In this document: positions 34,436 to 45,338 of the stretch, in pieces
Position numbering within the stretch: the first letter of the stretch is position 1
Layout of the letters: the number at the start of each line of letters is the position of its first letter
Assembly: GCA_950295325.1 (NCBI GenBank)
Contig: OX485809.1
Coordinates: 3,040,001-3,104,000 of the forward strand
Reading direction: 5' to 3'
Length of the DNA: 64,000 nucleotides
Source of the DNA: Polytrichum commune
Lineage: Eukaryota > Streptophyta > Polytrichopsida > Polytrichales > Polytrichaceae
The notes under the pieces: generated by a model
Seen by the model: the letters and a program-made list of their open reading frames with translations, nothing else
Told to the model about the DNA's origin: nothing
The model's database searches: none
Program-made: the position numbers and the translations under genes

Positions 34436-36029
34436 GTTAGGATGATAGTTAGATCAGTTAGGCAGAATAGAGGTAGGAAGGTAGGACTTAGGAGTTTTTG
34501 AAGATGAGGAATAAAATTCTCCCTTGGGAGTTGTCAGCGGAAAATCCGGATCTTGATCCGGGAAATCCGGGATGACGGGTGTAGTTAGGGTTTTCCTTAG
34601 GGGCGGCCGCCTGGGCCACCGTCCTCAGGTTAGGGATTTTGGGCCTCTACTTAAGGCTGAATAAGGAGATGGGGAAGGGTTCCTTTTCCATTGTTGTATT
34701 TTGATTGCTCCTACTTTAATGAATTCTTTGATTTCTCACTCCTTGACTTTCCTTGGTTGATTTTGTGTACGAATGATCCGAAGATCGTTAGCGGAGGAGA
34801 GAGAGAGAGCATGAGGGATAGGAGTTCCGGATAGGACATGGGAGAGGAGACCCAGATCCGATCTGGTTATCGCCTTGCAGATCCTCTTTGGGTGTAGTGG
34901 GAGGGAAACCTCACTGATCCGGATGGTTGAGTAACGTCTAGGTGGGATAGCCGCTGGGAGGATTGGGTGAGATCCAGAAGGGATCCGGACTTACGCCAAT
35001 CTGATCTTCTGAAGAGGTCCCACCGCCCTTAGACGGATCAATCCGGCAAGTGGTACGGATCGCCCAGTTATCTCAGATTGAGTAGAATCCAAGGTAGAGG
35101 TAGTCGGATCGATCCGTCGGAAGGAGAAGGGAAGGATCGGAACAATTAGGGTTCCGGGTTGGAGGCCATCTCCGGAGTGTAGTGGGAAGGGAACCTCATT
35201 GTTCCGGAGGTCTGGGTAACGTCCAGGTGAGATAGCCGTGGGGAAGATTGGGCAAAGGTCCGGAAGGGATCCGGACTTGCGCCAATCTGATCTTCTGAAG
35301 AGGCCTCATCGCCGGTGGACGGGACAATCCGGAAAGTGGTACGGGTCACCCACTTATCCCGTCGAGCCAGATCTCCGGTTGGAATCCGGACTCCTCTGGT
35401 CATTGTGGTCCTAAGAAATAATCCGGATCTCTCTGTGTGACCTGCCAAGACGGATTTGATCAATCCGGATTGGTTGTGAGGGAATTTCCGGATTTTAATC
35501 TTATAAAGGACGTCTTCACCGGAAGAAACCACCTATTCTGGAGGGTAGACGTAGAGGGGTCAGTAAGCATTATAATTAGGATTTAGAGATACAATCCGGA
35601 AAGGCATACTCCGGAAGAAGACGAAGAGTGTCCCAAAGACCAAAAGTCCGAAAATCAGGGTTTCCAGAAATTTGGCTAAGGAAGAGAAGATAAGCAGGTA
35701 CGGAGCGTTCTAGACCTCCTACACTTCACAGAATCCCTGGACGATACTAGGGTCATCCGGACAAAACCGGATTAGGCACTTAAAAACGCCAATCCGGATT
35801 TGTTGGTGTTCACGTGTTCCCACACATGGATATCGGTGGGTATATATGTATTCCATTTTCCTGGTAGCCATGAGGTTTCTCCGCTAATAAGTTTATGTTT
35901 TGTTCTCCTGCAAAAATTTATAGACGGAGGGTAGCTGAGGACAAGTTCCTCTTTGCAGACCACTTTCTTTCATTCTCACTGTCACCATTCTCTTACTTGA
36001 TCATCCATATCTCTTATTTTGAGTTGCAG
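34436..36029. other. CCGG-rich non-coding tail of the retroelement
   Basis: The density of TCCGGA/CCGGAA words seen in the gag-like frames continues to about 35,790, then stops. A 3'-end-like stretch with TTTAATGAATTCTTTGATT lies near 34,720. It contains the tandem duplication at 34,887-35,365. The last 150 bp carry ordinary composition and lead into the SMG9-like exon. Confidence 0.5.
34887..35365 (+). repeat. tandem duplication, period about 290 bp
   Basis: 34,887-35,075 and 35,178-35,365 are diverged direct copies, sharing GCCAATCTGATCTTCTGAAG and the surrounding 190 bp. Each begins with GTGTAGTGGGA. No coding frame is conserved between them, so the unit is probably structural or regulatory. 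Confidence 0.8.
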
Positions 36030-36150
36030 CTTATGTCTGCAGACAATCAGGAGTTTATGGTGGTTGGCGTTCTTGGATCCTCAGGTTCAGGGAGGTCCAC
36101 ATTGTTTAACTGAGATATACGGCTTTGAGCCAAGCACTCAAGCTGCACAA
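36030..36150 (+). pseudogene. SMG9: SMG9-like gene, P-loop exon
   Basis: After an acceptor (TTGCAG, or the nearby TCTGCAG), the exon reads QEFMVVGVLGSSGSGRSTLFN and, one base out of phase, EIYGFEPSTQAA. This matches the start of the G-like domain of SMG9, a partner of the SMG1 kinase in nonsense-mediated mRNA decay. The Walker-A GSSGSGRS (36,075-36,098) has Arg where the family usually has Lys. One extra T (36,111) breaks the frame. The exon runs straight into the inverted repeat of the 19.9-kb element; the next SMG9 exons lie beyond it at 56,231 and 56,699. No N-terminal exon was found upstream. The gene is broken as read. Confidence 0.72.
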
Positions 36151-36177
36151 GGAGCCCCGGAGGCCTTCCCCACATGG
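36147..36177 (+). repeat. left terminal inverted repeat
   Basis: 31 bp, exactly the reverse complement of 56,044-56,074. It abuts SMG9-like coding sequence. Confidence 0.92.
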
Positions 36178-36320
36178 GAAAGTGGGGTGGTTTCCCGTAT
36201 GAAAAGGGGGGCCACAACACTACACATGTTGTCCATGTGGGGAAGGGCAAAAATGGGGAACTTTGATCATTCCCCTCATGGTCAAGAGGGGAAGTTCCCC
36301 ACATGGTAATACTGGCTGGG
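36178..36320. repeat. left subterminal repeats
   Basis: Three copies of CCCCACATGG or its complement occur within about 140 bp of the left end. They are spaced by G-rich text, with a palindromic arrangement around 36,220-36,240. They are candidate binding sites for a transposon-encoded protein, by analogy with CACTA elements. Confidence 0.6.
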
Positions 36321-36555
36321 AATAAAATTACGAGCATTATATGGACGACTTTCATCCGCCATGCTGAGGATGATGTTATCGAATTTTCGTCACAAACATG
36401 TACATGATTTTCATCCATAAAACGTTGCAATGTGCACCACTTTTCGTTTATGTTGATGTCTGTAAACATGAGCCGTTGCAAAGAAAAATAAACAAATTTC
36501 CCTTTATTTTTGCTTCCAGAAAAACAATGTTCATACATGATACACTTGACCGAGC

Positions 36556-36695
36556 CTCTCCTAAGCCGCTTCGACAATTTCAGAGGCCACTTCTAACAAA
36601 AAAGACAATTTTACAAGCCACTTCTAACAACCTCCGACACTTTTGGGAGCCACTATTAACGACCTCCATCAATTATGGACGCCACTTCTAACATG
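36556..36695 (+). repeat. degenerate tandem repeat GCCACTTCTAACA
   Basis: Four imperfect units of about 36 bp share GCCACTTCTAACA or GCCACTATTAACG. Open frames through the region are by-products of the repeat. Confidence 0.65.
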
Positions 36696-36832
36696 CTCCC
36701 ACAATTTCTGATACAACTCTATCCATGCTTCGGAACGCAACAAAACAACAACCGTAGTCGCTTCATTTTAACACATTCCACGGCAACCACCTCCGAAGCA
36801 TTTCCCTTCACTGACACTGCTGCCGCAACAAC

Positions 36833-37699
36833 TTCTGCACCCATGTCATCGAATGGATGGCTTCTAAAGGGGGAATAATTTCTTGGGAGGAAACACCCAT
36901 GAGAGGAGGTGGATTTGGCCAGCTTGCTCCAGTACCGAGTTGCCATTTCTTCATGTCCTCTTCGTTTTCCAGGTTCCCTCTCCAATGAGAACGAAGTGAC
37001 CTACACAAGAAATGTTTCTGTTAAGATAAGTGACTACGAAGAAGTAGGACACATGATGCTTGCTTCAGAAGTAAATCAAAAATCTCTCATGTACATAATT
37101 TACCGGCCAAGGTTGTAAGTGATCTAAGTGCGACACTGAAATAGATTGCAGGACTTCACAAGAGTGCAACAAAGCATCTTCAAGTTTGTTTCACATGCTC
37201 CTACACAATGAACAATTACATATTCCAGTACTCTCTCAATGGCAAAACAATGCTGCAGGAGGGCTTACCTGGACGTCATCCAATACACCGTCTTTATTGA
37301 CATCTGCATGTTATCCTCCTTCCAAAAGCGAGAGCTACATGTACAAATGCCAAACAATATTTCAGTCACATGCTCAGCGGAAATGCTTGTTGCACAAAGG
37401 GAAATGCAATGACTCCCATTATCCTCTCAAATGAAGCACAAAAAATGGAACAACACAGTCATGCCGTGAAAATATTGGAGTCCCAATTGTGGCAACAAGA
37501 CCTACAACGAAATGTGTAGTTCGACTAGTCGAATGACAATGGTGGCAGCAAGGCTAAGCAACTTGGTCAACTTGCAGACTGTGCGGCCAATTCCCAAATG
37601 AACACGCTCTATACCTTCCATGAGATGCGCAACAACAACATTGGGCACCCACCAATGGCCACTGTGCTTTGCAATCATAGGTGCATACTGCAATGCTTG
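36833..37699 (-). pseudogene. FG-GAP repeat-containing protein, three exons
   Basis: Reading down the minus strand: exon 37,699-37,571 encodes 43 residues including WWVPNVVVAH and GIERVHLGIGRTVCK. Exon about 37,330-37,269 encodes LEGG-stop-HADVNKDGVLDDVQ and ends at a GTAAGC donor. Exon 37,000-36,833, after a GTGTAG acceptor, includes WQLGTGASWPNPPP. In this order they match the C-terminal half of the plant FG-GAP/integrin-alpha-like membrane protein family. The DVNKDGVLDDVQ word is the calcium-binding FG-GAP loop. The TAA at 37,311-37,313 falls where the family has Leu. N-terminal exons and the membrane anchor were not found, so this is a captured or decayed fragment. The in vivo role of the family is poorly known. 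Confidence 0.8.
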
Positions 37700-39258
37700 C
37701 TGCAAGTTTTCAAATCGGAAACCAAGTCAATGACTGCACTTCATTGCATGTCATTACAACCTCATTATCATAGCCTTCATGTTTGCTCTCGTTTTGCAGG
37801 AAATTGACATGAAATGGTCAAGTAGTCCTGAAAATGCGTGAAGACAAAGTAGGACTCTGCGGCACTCTGCCCGTTATGTGGTAAATTGTAATTATGTTCT
37901 GAGTCACTGATTAATTCTGTGTATGTTCTGCGTCTATTCATATATTGGATTGTGCATGTGGGAGAATTCACCTCATCTCTGATGATAGAGGAGAAATATG
38001 GTGAACAAAAGCTTCAAAGAAACATAACCATTTCGAGGCGTTTCACTCTGTAACAAACCTCTGTGCTTCAGACAAACAAATGGACTGTCCAACCACAGGT
38101 GCCCCCATGGCCATCCAACTTTACCATCATCTCCAGCAATTAACAAGTTCAACAAGACGCAAAGACTCACAGACTCAAGTTCGAAACAGATTACAACTAG
38201 CTACCTACGTTGACTTAAATAAACACATCACATTAAGTTGGTTGTCATAAGCTCTGATTGACCGTAGTCATTTGATTAAGAATGGACGGGAAGGGCAACA
38301 GTAGCAGCATACTAGTGACTCTCCACAGGCTACCTTAGTTTTACCTCTGAACTGATCTTTGGGGGCTTCCCGGCTGTGCTCATCTCTGCCTCCACGTCTC
38401 CAATTCCTAGAGTATTCATTTTGTCCTGAGAAGATAAAGAAGCTCCATGGGTCAACCCAAAACACAGCTCACGCCTTAGCATAGCAAGATAGCAGAGCCC
38501 AGAGCAGGCTGTACAGAATTATCTTACATTGAAGATCTCAATGAAAGCATCAAGAGTTAACCAACTCTGCATCTGCAAGCAAAGGACATGCTACAGGTCC
38601 CTGTCATGTAATAAACCTGCACACAAAAGTATGCCTCCATTCTGGTAGGATCTCCTATGTTCATACCGATCAGTCATCCTCCAGTAAACTGCACTTTCGG
38701 CTGCCTGAAAGTGCACTTTCATGCACGGGTATGAACCGGTTGTCAAACTCGGTATATCAGAGCATTGTTGCACATTGTTAGTAAGAGTTGGTGTTAAAAC
38801 TGTGAAGTTCTCCTTCAACATCGTGAGATTCAGAATGCAATGTTCCTCCAATCTCACTTTTCCTGATTCCAAAAGGATGCAATGTGACAGCAAAGGAGGT
38901 AAAGTCCATAACCAAACGGTTTGCTTGTCTACACATGTGCATAGAATACATACCAGAGAGGCAACCCAACAGCCAGCCCAGGGCTGCTTTTCGCCGAAAC
39001 TCCTGGTTTTCTGCGTCCATGCGCTTCTGAGTTTCGTCTATCTTCTTTCTCCTATTAAGCACCAGTCCCTGTGTCTTTTGAATCTCCAGCTGCAGATTCT
39101 CTATGAATTTTTGCAGCTTCTGGGCCAATCACAAAGAACAGTTTGTTCGGCTTTAGTGCTGGATGCAAATATCCTATGGATCATGCGAGGTCATTAGTTC
39201 AAAACAAGTTGTAGGGAAAGACGATTACATTTCTCTAATTGGCTGGTTTACTGACGTG
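37700..39258 (-). other. unidentified exon-like segments, minus strand
   Basis: Two stretches look like exons. 38,985-39,125 encodes a coiled coil (LQKFIENLQLEIQKTQGLV and RRKKIDETQKRMDAENQEF). About 38,350-38,430 lies between TTCTCAG and GTAAAA splice-like sites and reads DKMNTLGIGDVEAEMSTAG. They lie on the same strand as the coiled-coil exons at 45.4-46.1 kb and may be one gene split by the Copia insertion. I do not recognise the protein. Confidence 0.4.
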
Positions 39259-39263
39259 CAGAC

Positions 39264-39600
39264 TATTGTTGACAACAATATTTGACTGACCTTTACAATA
39301 CACGTTCAGTAATAAAACTGCACAGACATACACATGATGTTCTGCAAAAATCACTCGTGAACAACAAACACTTTATTCAGATTCTTGATTCTACACTGTG
39401 GTCAATCAGCTTGCAATTTCCTACCGTGCAGACACGCACTCAACCTACATACGTCACACACTCTTAATCCAAATGAGAGAGGTGCCGTCATTTATTCTTT
39501 TACTGAAATGGGAGAGGAAGCTTCTATCACTAATCAGTCTATCTGCTCTAACTAATCAAATGACTAATCTTGAACAATGCAAAACGAACTGTCTCCAATA
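39264..39600 (-). repeat. Copia 3' LTR
   Basis: 337 bp, about 98.8% identical to 44,997-45,333. Confidence 0.95.
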
Positions 39601-39641
39601 CTCCCACTCGTTGAGCATTGGAAGATGAACCAAGCTCCCAC

Positions 39642-41487
39642 TCAATGCTCAACTGAACACATGCCAAGTTGATGTCGCAGGCGTTGGAAGGTCCCTTTTG
39701 GCAGGGCTTTGGTGAAGATATCAGCCAGTTGATCATGAGAAGAGACAAAAGAAGGAAGGAGAAGATAAGCTAAGAAAGCTTCACGGATGACGTGGTACTG
39801 AACATCGATGTGTTTAGTCCGTCGATGAAATTTAGGATTCTTAATGAGACGTAATGCACTCTGATTGTCAGTGAATAAAGGGGTAGGAGAAGTGGGGGTT
39901 TTCCCAAGACTGGAGAGCAAGCGTCGGTGCCAGATAATTTTCTTGGTAGTGGAGGAGGCATCAAGATATTCGGCTTCAGTGGTGTCGCTTGCGCAGCTAG
40001 CTTGTTTGCGGGAAGCCCAAAGAACAGGGCCATGATTTACAAAAAGAATGAACCCTGAGCGAGATCCATTGCAAATGAGATACATTGCAAAATCAGCATC
40101 ACTGTAAGCAGTAAGGGAAAGAGGATGATTATTCCCAGAGAAAGAAAGACCAAGGTGCAGAGTGCCGGCAAGATATTTGAGAATCCGGCGAAGAGCATTA
40201 CAGTGGGTAGGTGAAGGATTGATACAATATTTGGTGGCAACACTCACTGCGTAAGAAAGATCAGGGCGAGTTCCAATACAAGCGAATTGGAGACAACCGA
40301 CGATAGTTTGATAAGGAAAATTAGTAGCGGAAAAAGAATCGTCAGATGAGAGGAAACTTAATTGAGTGTGAGGATCAGCTGGGACAGAGAGAGGAACCGA
40401 ATCATGAAACCCAAATTTGCAAACCAGCTTGGTAAGATAATGAGTTTGGTCCAAGAAAATTTCATGGGTATCGCGGCGATGAGTAATTCGGAGACCAACA
40501 TAGCAACCCGCTGGTCCTCGGGTATTTGAAAAGGCCTTGTCCATGGAGTCCAGAATGTGGTCAATATTAGTGCCTCGGGAAAAACAGATGAGCCCATCAT
40601 CTACATAGATGAGGAGAATGACAGTTTGCCCACCTTGAGACTCGGGGGGGGGGGGGGGCAGTGTGTTAAAAAGTTAAGGATATAGGTGCGAACAACCAAT
40701 ATTTTATAGGGGGGTATTACTTTCAATTTTTTTTTTTTTTCACATGCTATCATTATGTAAATTTCTACTTTGGGTTAATAGAAAAATGGCTTGCATTACT
40801 TATAATTCCAAATGACCTATTATTCCATACCCTATAGTACTTTAAAGATGTCCAGTGCCATTTTTGATACCCTATATTACTCTTAAGTCCATTTATAATT
40901 TTTAGCCCCCATGTTTTAAAAATACCCTATCATTTGTTCGCACGTATATTGCTACTCCAACCAATGACTACCCCCCCCGAGCCTTGAGAGGAATAATATG
41001 CACAGGGATCAACATCACTTGCTTTAAAACCAAATTGAAGAAGAAATTGATGAAACTTGTGATTCCAGTTGCGAGAAGCTTGTTTGAGGCCGTAAAGAGC
41101 CTTGCGAAAAAGACAAACATAATCAGGATGATCATGGTCAACAAAGCCTTCAGGTTGTTCCATGTAAAGGAGCTCAACAATGTCACCATTGAGAAAAACA
41201 GTTTTGATGTCAAACTGGATAATCTCGAGATCATCAGCAACGGTGATAGCCATAACAATGCGGACAATTTCAAATTTGACCACAGGTGAGAAGGTTTTAC
41301 TGTAATCAATCCCAACCTTTTGAGTGTAACCCTTAGCAACTAGGTAGGCTTTAAATTTGTCGATATTTCCGTTGGGAAGATACTTGGTTTTGAAAACCCA
41401 TTTGCATTGAATAGTTTTGCGCCCATCAGGAAGACGAACTAGCTCCCAAGTCTTGCTTTCTTTGAGAGAATTAATTTCTTCAGTCAT
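39642..41487 (-). pseudogene. Copia RT and RNase H, split by a MITE
   Basis: From 41,487 down, RT reads MTEEINSLKESKTWELV, CKWVFKTKYLPNG, FSPVVKFEIVRIVMAI and LYGLKQASRNWNHKF. It is then interrupted by the MITE at 40,641-40,981, immediately before the catalytic segment, which resumes as GGQTVILLIYVDDGLI. RNase H follows, with AYSDADFA, DTTEAEYLDAS and FTDNQSALRLI, and the tether LADIFTKALPKGTFQRLRHQ ends the ORF at 39,642. Apart from the MITE this half is well kept, in keeping with recent insertion. In the polyprotein these domains copy the RNA into DNA inside the virus-like particle. Confidence 0.93.
40641..40981. mobile_element. hAT-type MITE nested in Copia RT, 341 bp
   Basis: The ends are CTCGGGGGGG and CCCCCCCCGAG, flanked by a perfect 8-bp target duplication CCTTGAGA (40,633-40,640 and 40,982-40,989). 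The outer bases match the MITE at 19,038. The interior is AT-rich and non-coding. It inserted between RT motifs, just upstream of the YVDD box, so it postdates the Copia and killed it. Confidence 0.93.
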
Positions 41488-42900
41488 TGCATAAACCCAC
41501 TGTGCAGCATCAGGACTGTGGAGAGCTTCAAGATAGATGAAAGGATCATCCGGTGAAAAATCGGCAGTAACATGGTTGGAGGATTGCGAAGAAGGAGCTG
41601 CTGACTCGAGAGAAGGTGAGCTGATGATCGGAGAAGAATTAGAAAGGGCGTGAAATGAGCTTGAGTTAATGGAGGAGGAGGATCAGAAGATGATGAATTA
41701 GGAGCAAGATTTTCAATCTCTGCAAGAGGACGCAGTCGAACAGGTGTGTCCGTTTGATAGTTGGGATGAGAAAGAAGAGTCCTAGGTGTAAGAGGAGAGA
41801 GACTGACAACATCTGCAGAAGAATGCTCAATACGATCAGTAATAGGGATCGAAGGAGAAGAAAATGTAATGACGGAATCATGAGTTAGGGTGGGCTCAGA
41901 AGGAGAAGAGGAAGAAGAGGAGGAGGAAGAAGAAGAGAATGAGAAAGAATGAGGGGGATCATCTGTAGGATGAGGAAGACTTGTGAAAGAAACAGTGGCA
42001 TTTGGCAAATTGTCAGAAGAAGAAGATGGATGAGATTGCTCCACCGCATTGCCATAAAGGAGTTGCTCGTTGAAAGACACATCTCGGTGAAGCAGAACCT
42101 TAAAGGTCACTGGATCCCAGATCCGATAACCTTTGGTGTTATCACAGTAGCCCAAAAAATAGCATAGATGGCTTTTGGGATCCAATTTGGTGCGTTGCTG
42201 CTTCTCAATGTAGGCATAAACTTGACACCCAAAAACTCCGAGATGCTCCAAGGAGGGCTTAAAACCATACCAGAGAGTAAAAGGTGCATTTCCAGGGATC
42301 AATCGAGAGCCAGTACGATTGAGAGTGTACACAACCGTGTGACAAGCTTCAGCCCAAAAACTCAGAGGAAACCCACTGGTGTAGAGGAGAGAGCGTACAC
42401 TTTCGATAATTGTGCGATTATCCCGCTCACAAAAACCATTATGCTCTGGTGAATAAGGTGCAGTGATTTCATGTCGAATACCTTTTTGAGAAAGATAATC
42501 TTGGAACTTCTTGCTGTTGAATTCCCCACCTCCATCTGTGCGAAAAATCTACATATAGTTTCCAGTGTCTCGAAAAATTTCGTTGTAGACGTCCTGAAAA
42601 CATCGAAGGGCTTCAAACTTCTTGGCAATGCAGAAAATGTATCGATATCCTGAGTAGTCGTCTTTGAAAAGTAAGTAATAAAGAGCACCTCCCAAAGAAA
42701 CATGTGCCATGGGTCCGCAGATGTCGGCATGTACCAGGTAGCCAGGAGTCAAGGAAGGTGTGCGTATTGGTTGAGAGACAAAACTGTGTCGATGACTCTT
42801 ACCAAGAACACAACCTTGACAAAATTCAGGGATATGTTTGTTTTGAAGTATCATCCCAGTAACTGCCTCAGTTCGATCCATGACAAGAATTGTTGGATAA
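41488..42900 (-). pseudogene. Copia integrase with Ser-rich linker
   Basis: The GAG-pre-integrase/zinc region reads WHQWLCHLNYPTILVMD ... CQGCVLGKSHRHSF. The catalytic triad is visible: D in HADICGPM, D in FRTDGGGEF, E in SPEQNGFCER. It continues to the C-terminal GYRIWDPVTFKVLLHRDVSF block and a long Ser/Pro-rich linker (run of Ser near 41,920). A frameshift near 42,920 separates it from protease, an in-frame TAG lies at about 42,549, and another frameshift occurs near 41,640. Confidence 0.9.
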
Positions 42901-42931
42901 TTAAGATGACAAAGCCATTGATGCCAGATGG

Positions 42932-44527
42932 CTAAGCTATTTTAGAACTGGTACCCATGGATTGAATGACATTTGCATGAGAAGGAGAAGGGAGTGCTCT
43001 AATGTGGAGTTTATAAAGCATTCTTTCTAAAGAACCTTCCATAAGAACAATGCCATCAGCAAGCATTTGACAACCTGTCTTAGTGTAGAGGGTGTCAACA
43101 TTCTTGAATGCTGCTGAAGAAACAGAGAAAAGATTTCTCTGAAGAGTTGGTATGTACAAGACATCAGTTAGCATGCCACGCTCCCACTGATTCCGTATGT
43201 ATATCTCAATGGGAATGTCACCAATTCCTTCAACAAAAGTCGTATGCCCAGCTACCGCTTGAACATGCCAAGTACCAGCATGTACTGCAGTAAAATTGGT
43301 GAACCAGGAGCGTAAATCTGACATGTGGTGTGAGGAACCACTATCGGCAAGCCAATCTGTGGGTTGCACATCTTGATCAAGAAACTGAACCATGTAGGCT
43401 CGCGGTGTTGTCATGGTCTTGTGAGGCAATCTTGCAGAGTACCGTGAATCCTGAGGAGGAGAAGAAGCTCCGGACGCAGGTGAGGTGTGATGTTCTGTCG
43501 GACTCTGATGTGAAATATTTCGAAGTGAGACAGGTTTTCTTGGGGGTCGAGAACACTCTTTGTGCCAATGACCAATCTCCCCGCAATTACCACAACGTAA
43601 CACTTGTTTCCGAGCTGCAATTTCTTGAGCTCACTGGAAATGTGGATTATGCTGCTCGTGAGGCAAGAAAGTTCGGGAAGCTCTGATACCATCCGGAGTA
43701 GTTCCACTCATGATCCCACTGGCTGGGAAGTGGGGCCGATACCTCCCTGGGTTGCCAGAAACTCGTGAGCTTCTAGAATAAAACGCCGAAGTGTGATTGT
43801 GGGCATTTTCAGATTGTCGTTTCCGAATGGCTTGCTCTTCATCAAGTAACCATGTTTGCAGGTTAGACAAAGTTTGTTGCTCTGGAGCCACAGTTTTCCA
43901 CATGGTCTGAAAGGAATCATAAGCTGCTGGTAGATTGCTTAACATCTTGGAGATGACCATTTCCTCGGAGAAGGGTCTTGTGCCAAGCTCTTTAATCTGG
44001 CTGTTAAGCATCTCAAAATTGCCAATGAATGTGGCCATATCACCATTTTCGCCAAGCCTCATGTTGTAATAATTTTCTTGCAGTTGATACAGGGATTGCA
44101 CAACAGTTCTTTGGTGAATTAGGGCGAGTTTGTCCCAGATCTCCTTGGAGGTCTTGCAATTGATGATCTGATGAAGAATTGGTTTGTCCACCAATTGAAT
44201 TAGTATGGAGAAAGCTTGCTTATCACGTTTCTTGAAATCAAGAATAGCATTCTGAATAGCATCGCTTTGTGCTGGGGACATCCATTCATCGGGAGTTGGA
44301 GTGAGCTCTGAGAATAAAGTGCGACCAAATTGGATCTCAGGAACTGGGGTGGAAGATTGTTGAGATGGCAGAGCTGGCATAGTTTCTGTCCCATCAACAA
44401 TCCCCATGAAGCCTCGGCCATCAAGGAAAGCCTGTGCTTGAAACTTCCAAAGATTGTACTCCTTGCCATTATACTTCTGCAAATTGCTTAGTTCTTTAAG
44501 ATCACTCATATTGGACACAACTCGCAA
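42932..44527 (-). pseudogene. Copia gag and protease
   Basis: Gag begins at 44,527 (MRVVSNMSDLKELSNLQKYN; a second ATG follows six codons later). It shows the UBN2-type Copia Gag pattern (SKEIWDKLALIHQ, YYNMRLGENGDMATFIGNFE). An in-frame TGA near 43,629 precedes the CCHC knuckle CGNCGEIGHWHKEC (about 43,550-43,595). The protease motif is DSGSSHHM near 43,310. The frame closes at 42,932. Confidence 0.92.
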
Positions 44528-44981
44528 TCAAGTTGGAAAAATCTTGGCCGCCTTGACAGTCACAAAGAACGGCAGACACCAAGAGCTTGTGCAGACATCA
44601 AGAAAAAGAAAGAATAAGATGTATCGAATGATTAGGAGGCACCACCAGATTGGTGGCGTGAGAATGCTTCTATCATTGTAATATGTCAATATACGCTTTG
44701 ATACAGAGAAAGATGAAGAAAACGAGAGCCGTCAAAGCAGACTTCTACTTACGCCAGAAGAGCATCGTGATGTGGCCAGCTTACTTCACGAGAGGGGATC
44801 AGTACATGAAAAATGATTGAAGAATTGAATAACAAGATTCAATTCTTTTAACAAGATTGAGAGCAAGAAACAATTCAAGAGGCGTGCTATTCTTTAAGAA
44901 AGAAAAATAGCCTATCAACAAAGATCAAGAAAACAGCAACAGACTTCAGTCAGCGAAACTATGACCACTTGAAGCGCAAGA

Positions 44982-44996
44982 TGTGGGCCCATAACC
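44982..44996 (-). promoter_or_regulatory. half-tRNA primer-binding site (iMet anticodon arm)
   Basis: Directly inside the 5' LTR the minus strand reads GGTTATGGGCCCACA. Its complement TGTGGGCCCATAACC matches the anticodon stem-loop of plant initiator-Met tRNA over about 14 bases. It does not match the tRNA 3' end. Drosophila copia has the same arrangement and is primed by a cleaved 5' half of tRNA-iMet. Confidence 0.85.
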
Positions 44997-45333
44997 TATT
45001 GTTGACAACAATATTTGACTGACCTTTACAATACACGTTCAGTAATAAAACTGCACAGACATACACATGATGTTCTGCAAAAATCACTCGTGAACAACAA
45101 ACACTTTATTCAGATTCTTGATACTACACTGTGGTCAATCAGCTTGCAATTTCCTACCGTGCAGACACGCACTCAACCTACATACGTCACACACTCTTAA
45201 TCCAAATGAGAGAGGTGCCGTCATTTATTCTTTTACTGAAATGGGAGAGGAAGCTTCTATCACTAATCAGTCTATCTGCTCTAACTAATCAGGTGACTAA
45301 TCTTGAACAATGCGAAACGAACTGTCTCCAATA
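44997..45333 (-). repeat. Copia 5' LTR
   Basis: 337 bp, partner of 39,264-39,600. Confidence 0.95.
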
Positions 45334-45338
45334 CAGAC

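Larger units (their letters stand above)
39264..45333 (-). mobile_element. Copia-type LTR retrotransposon, 6.07 kb, nested
   Basis: Two 337-bp LTRs (39,264-39,600 and 44,997-45,333) differ at about four sites, and a 5-bp target duplication CAGAC flanks the whole (39,259-39,263 and 45,334-45,338). Read on the minus strand, the LTR begins TATTGGAGAC and ends CAACAATA, so the ends are TA/TA rather than TG/CA. The order is gag, protease, integrase, RT, RNase H, diagnostic of Ty1/Copia. The primer site matches the anticodon half of tRNA-iMet. A purine tract GAGTGGGAG precedes the 3' LTR. Stops, frameshifts and a nested hAT MITE break the coding region. It inserted into a coiled-coil exon of the larger element. 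Confidence 0.95.

Noticed and set aside
36147-36306. Left end alone as a complete 160-bp MITE
   Set aside because: Its inner CCCCACATGG copy does not extend to the full 31-bp end, whereas 56,044-56,074 matches all 31 bases.
40984-42452. Plus-strand frames of 72-101 codons across the Copia
   Set aside because: Antisense of conserved RT and integrase sequence.
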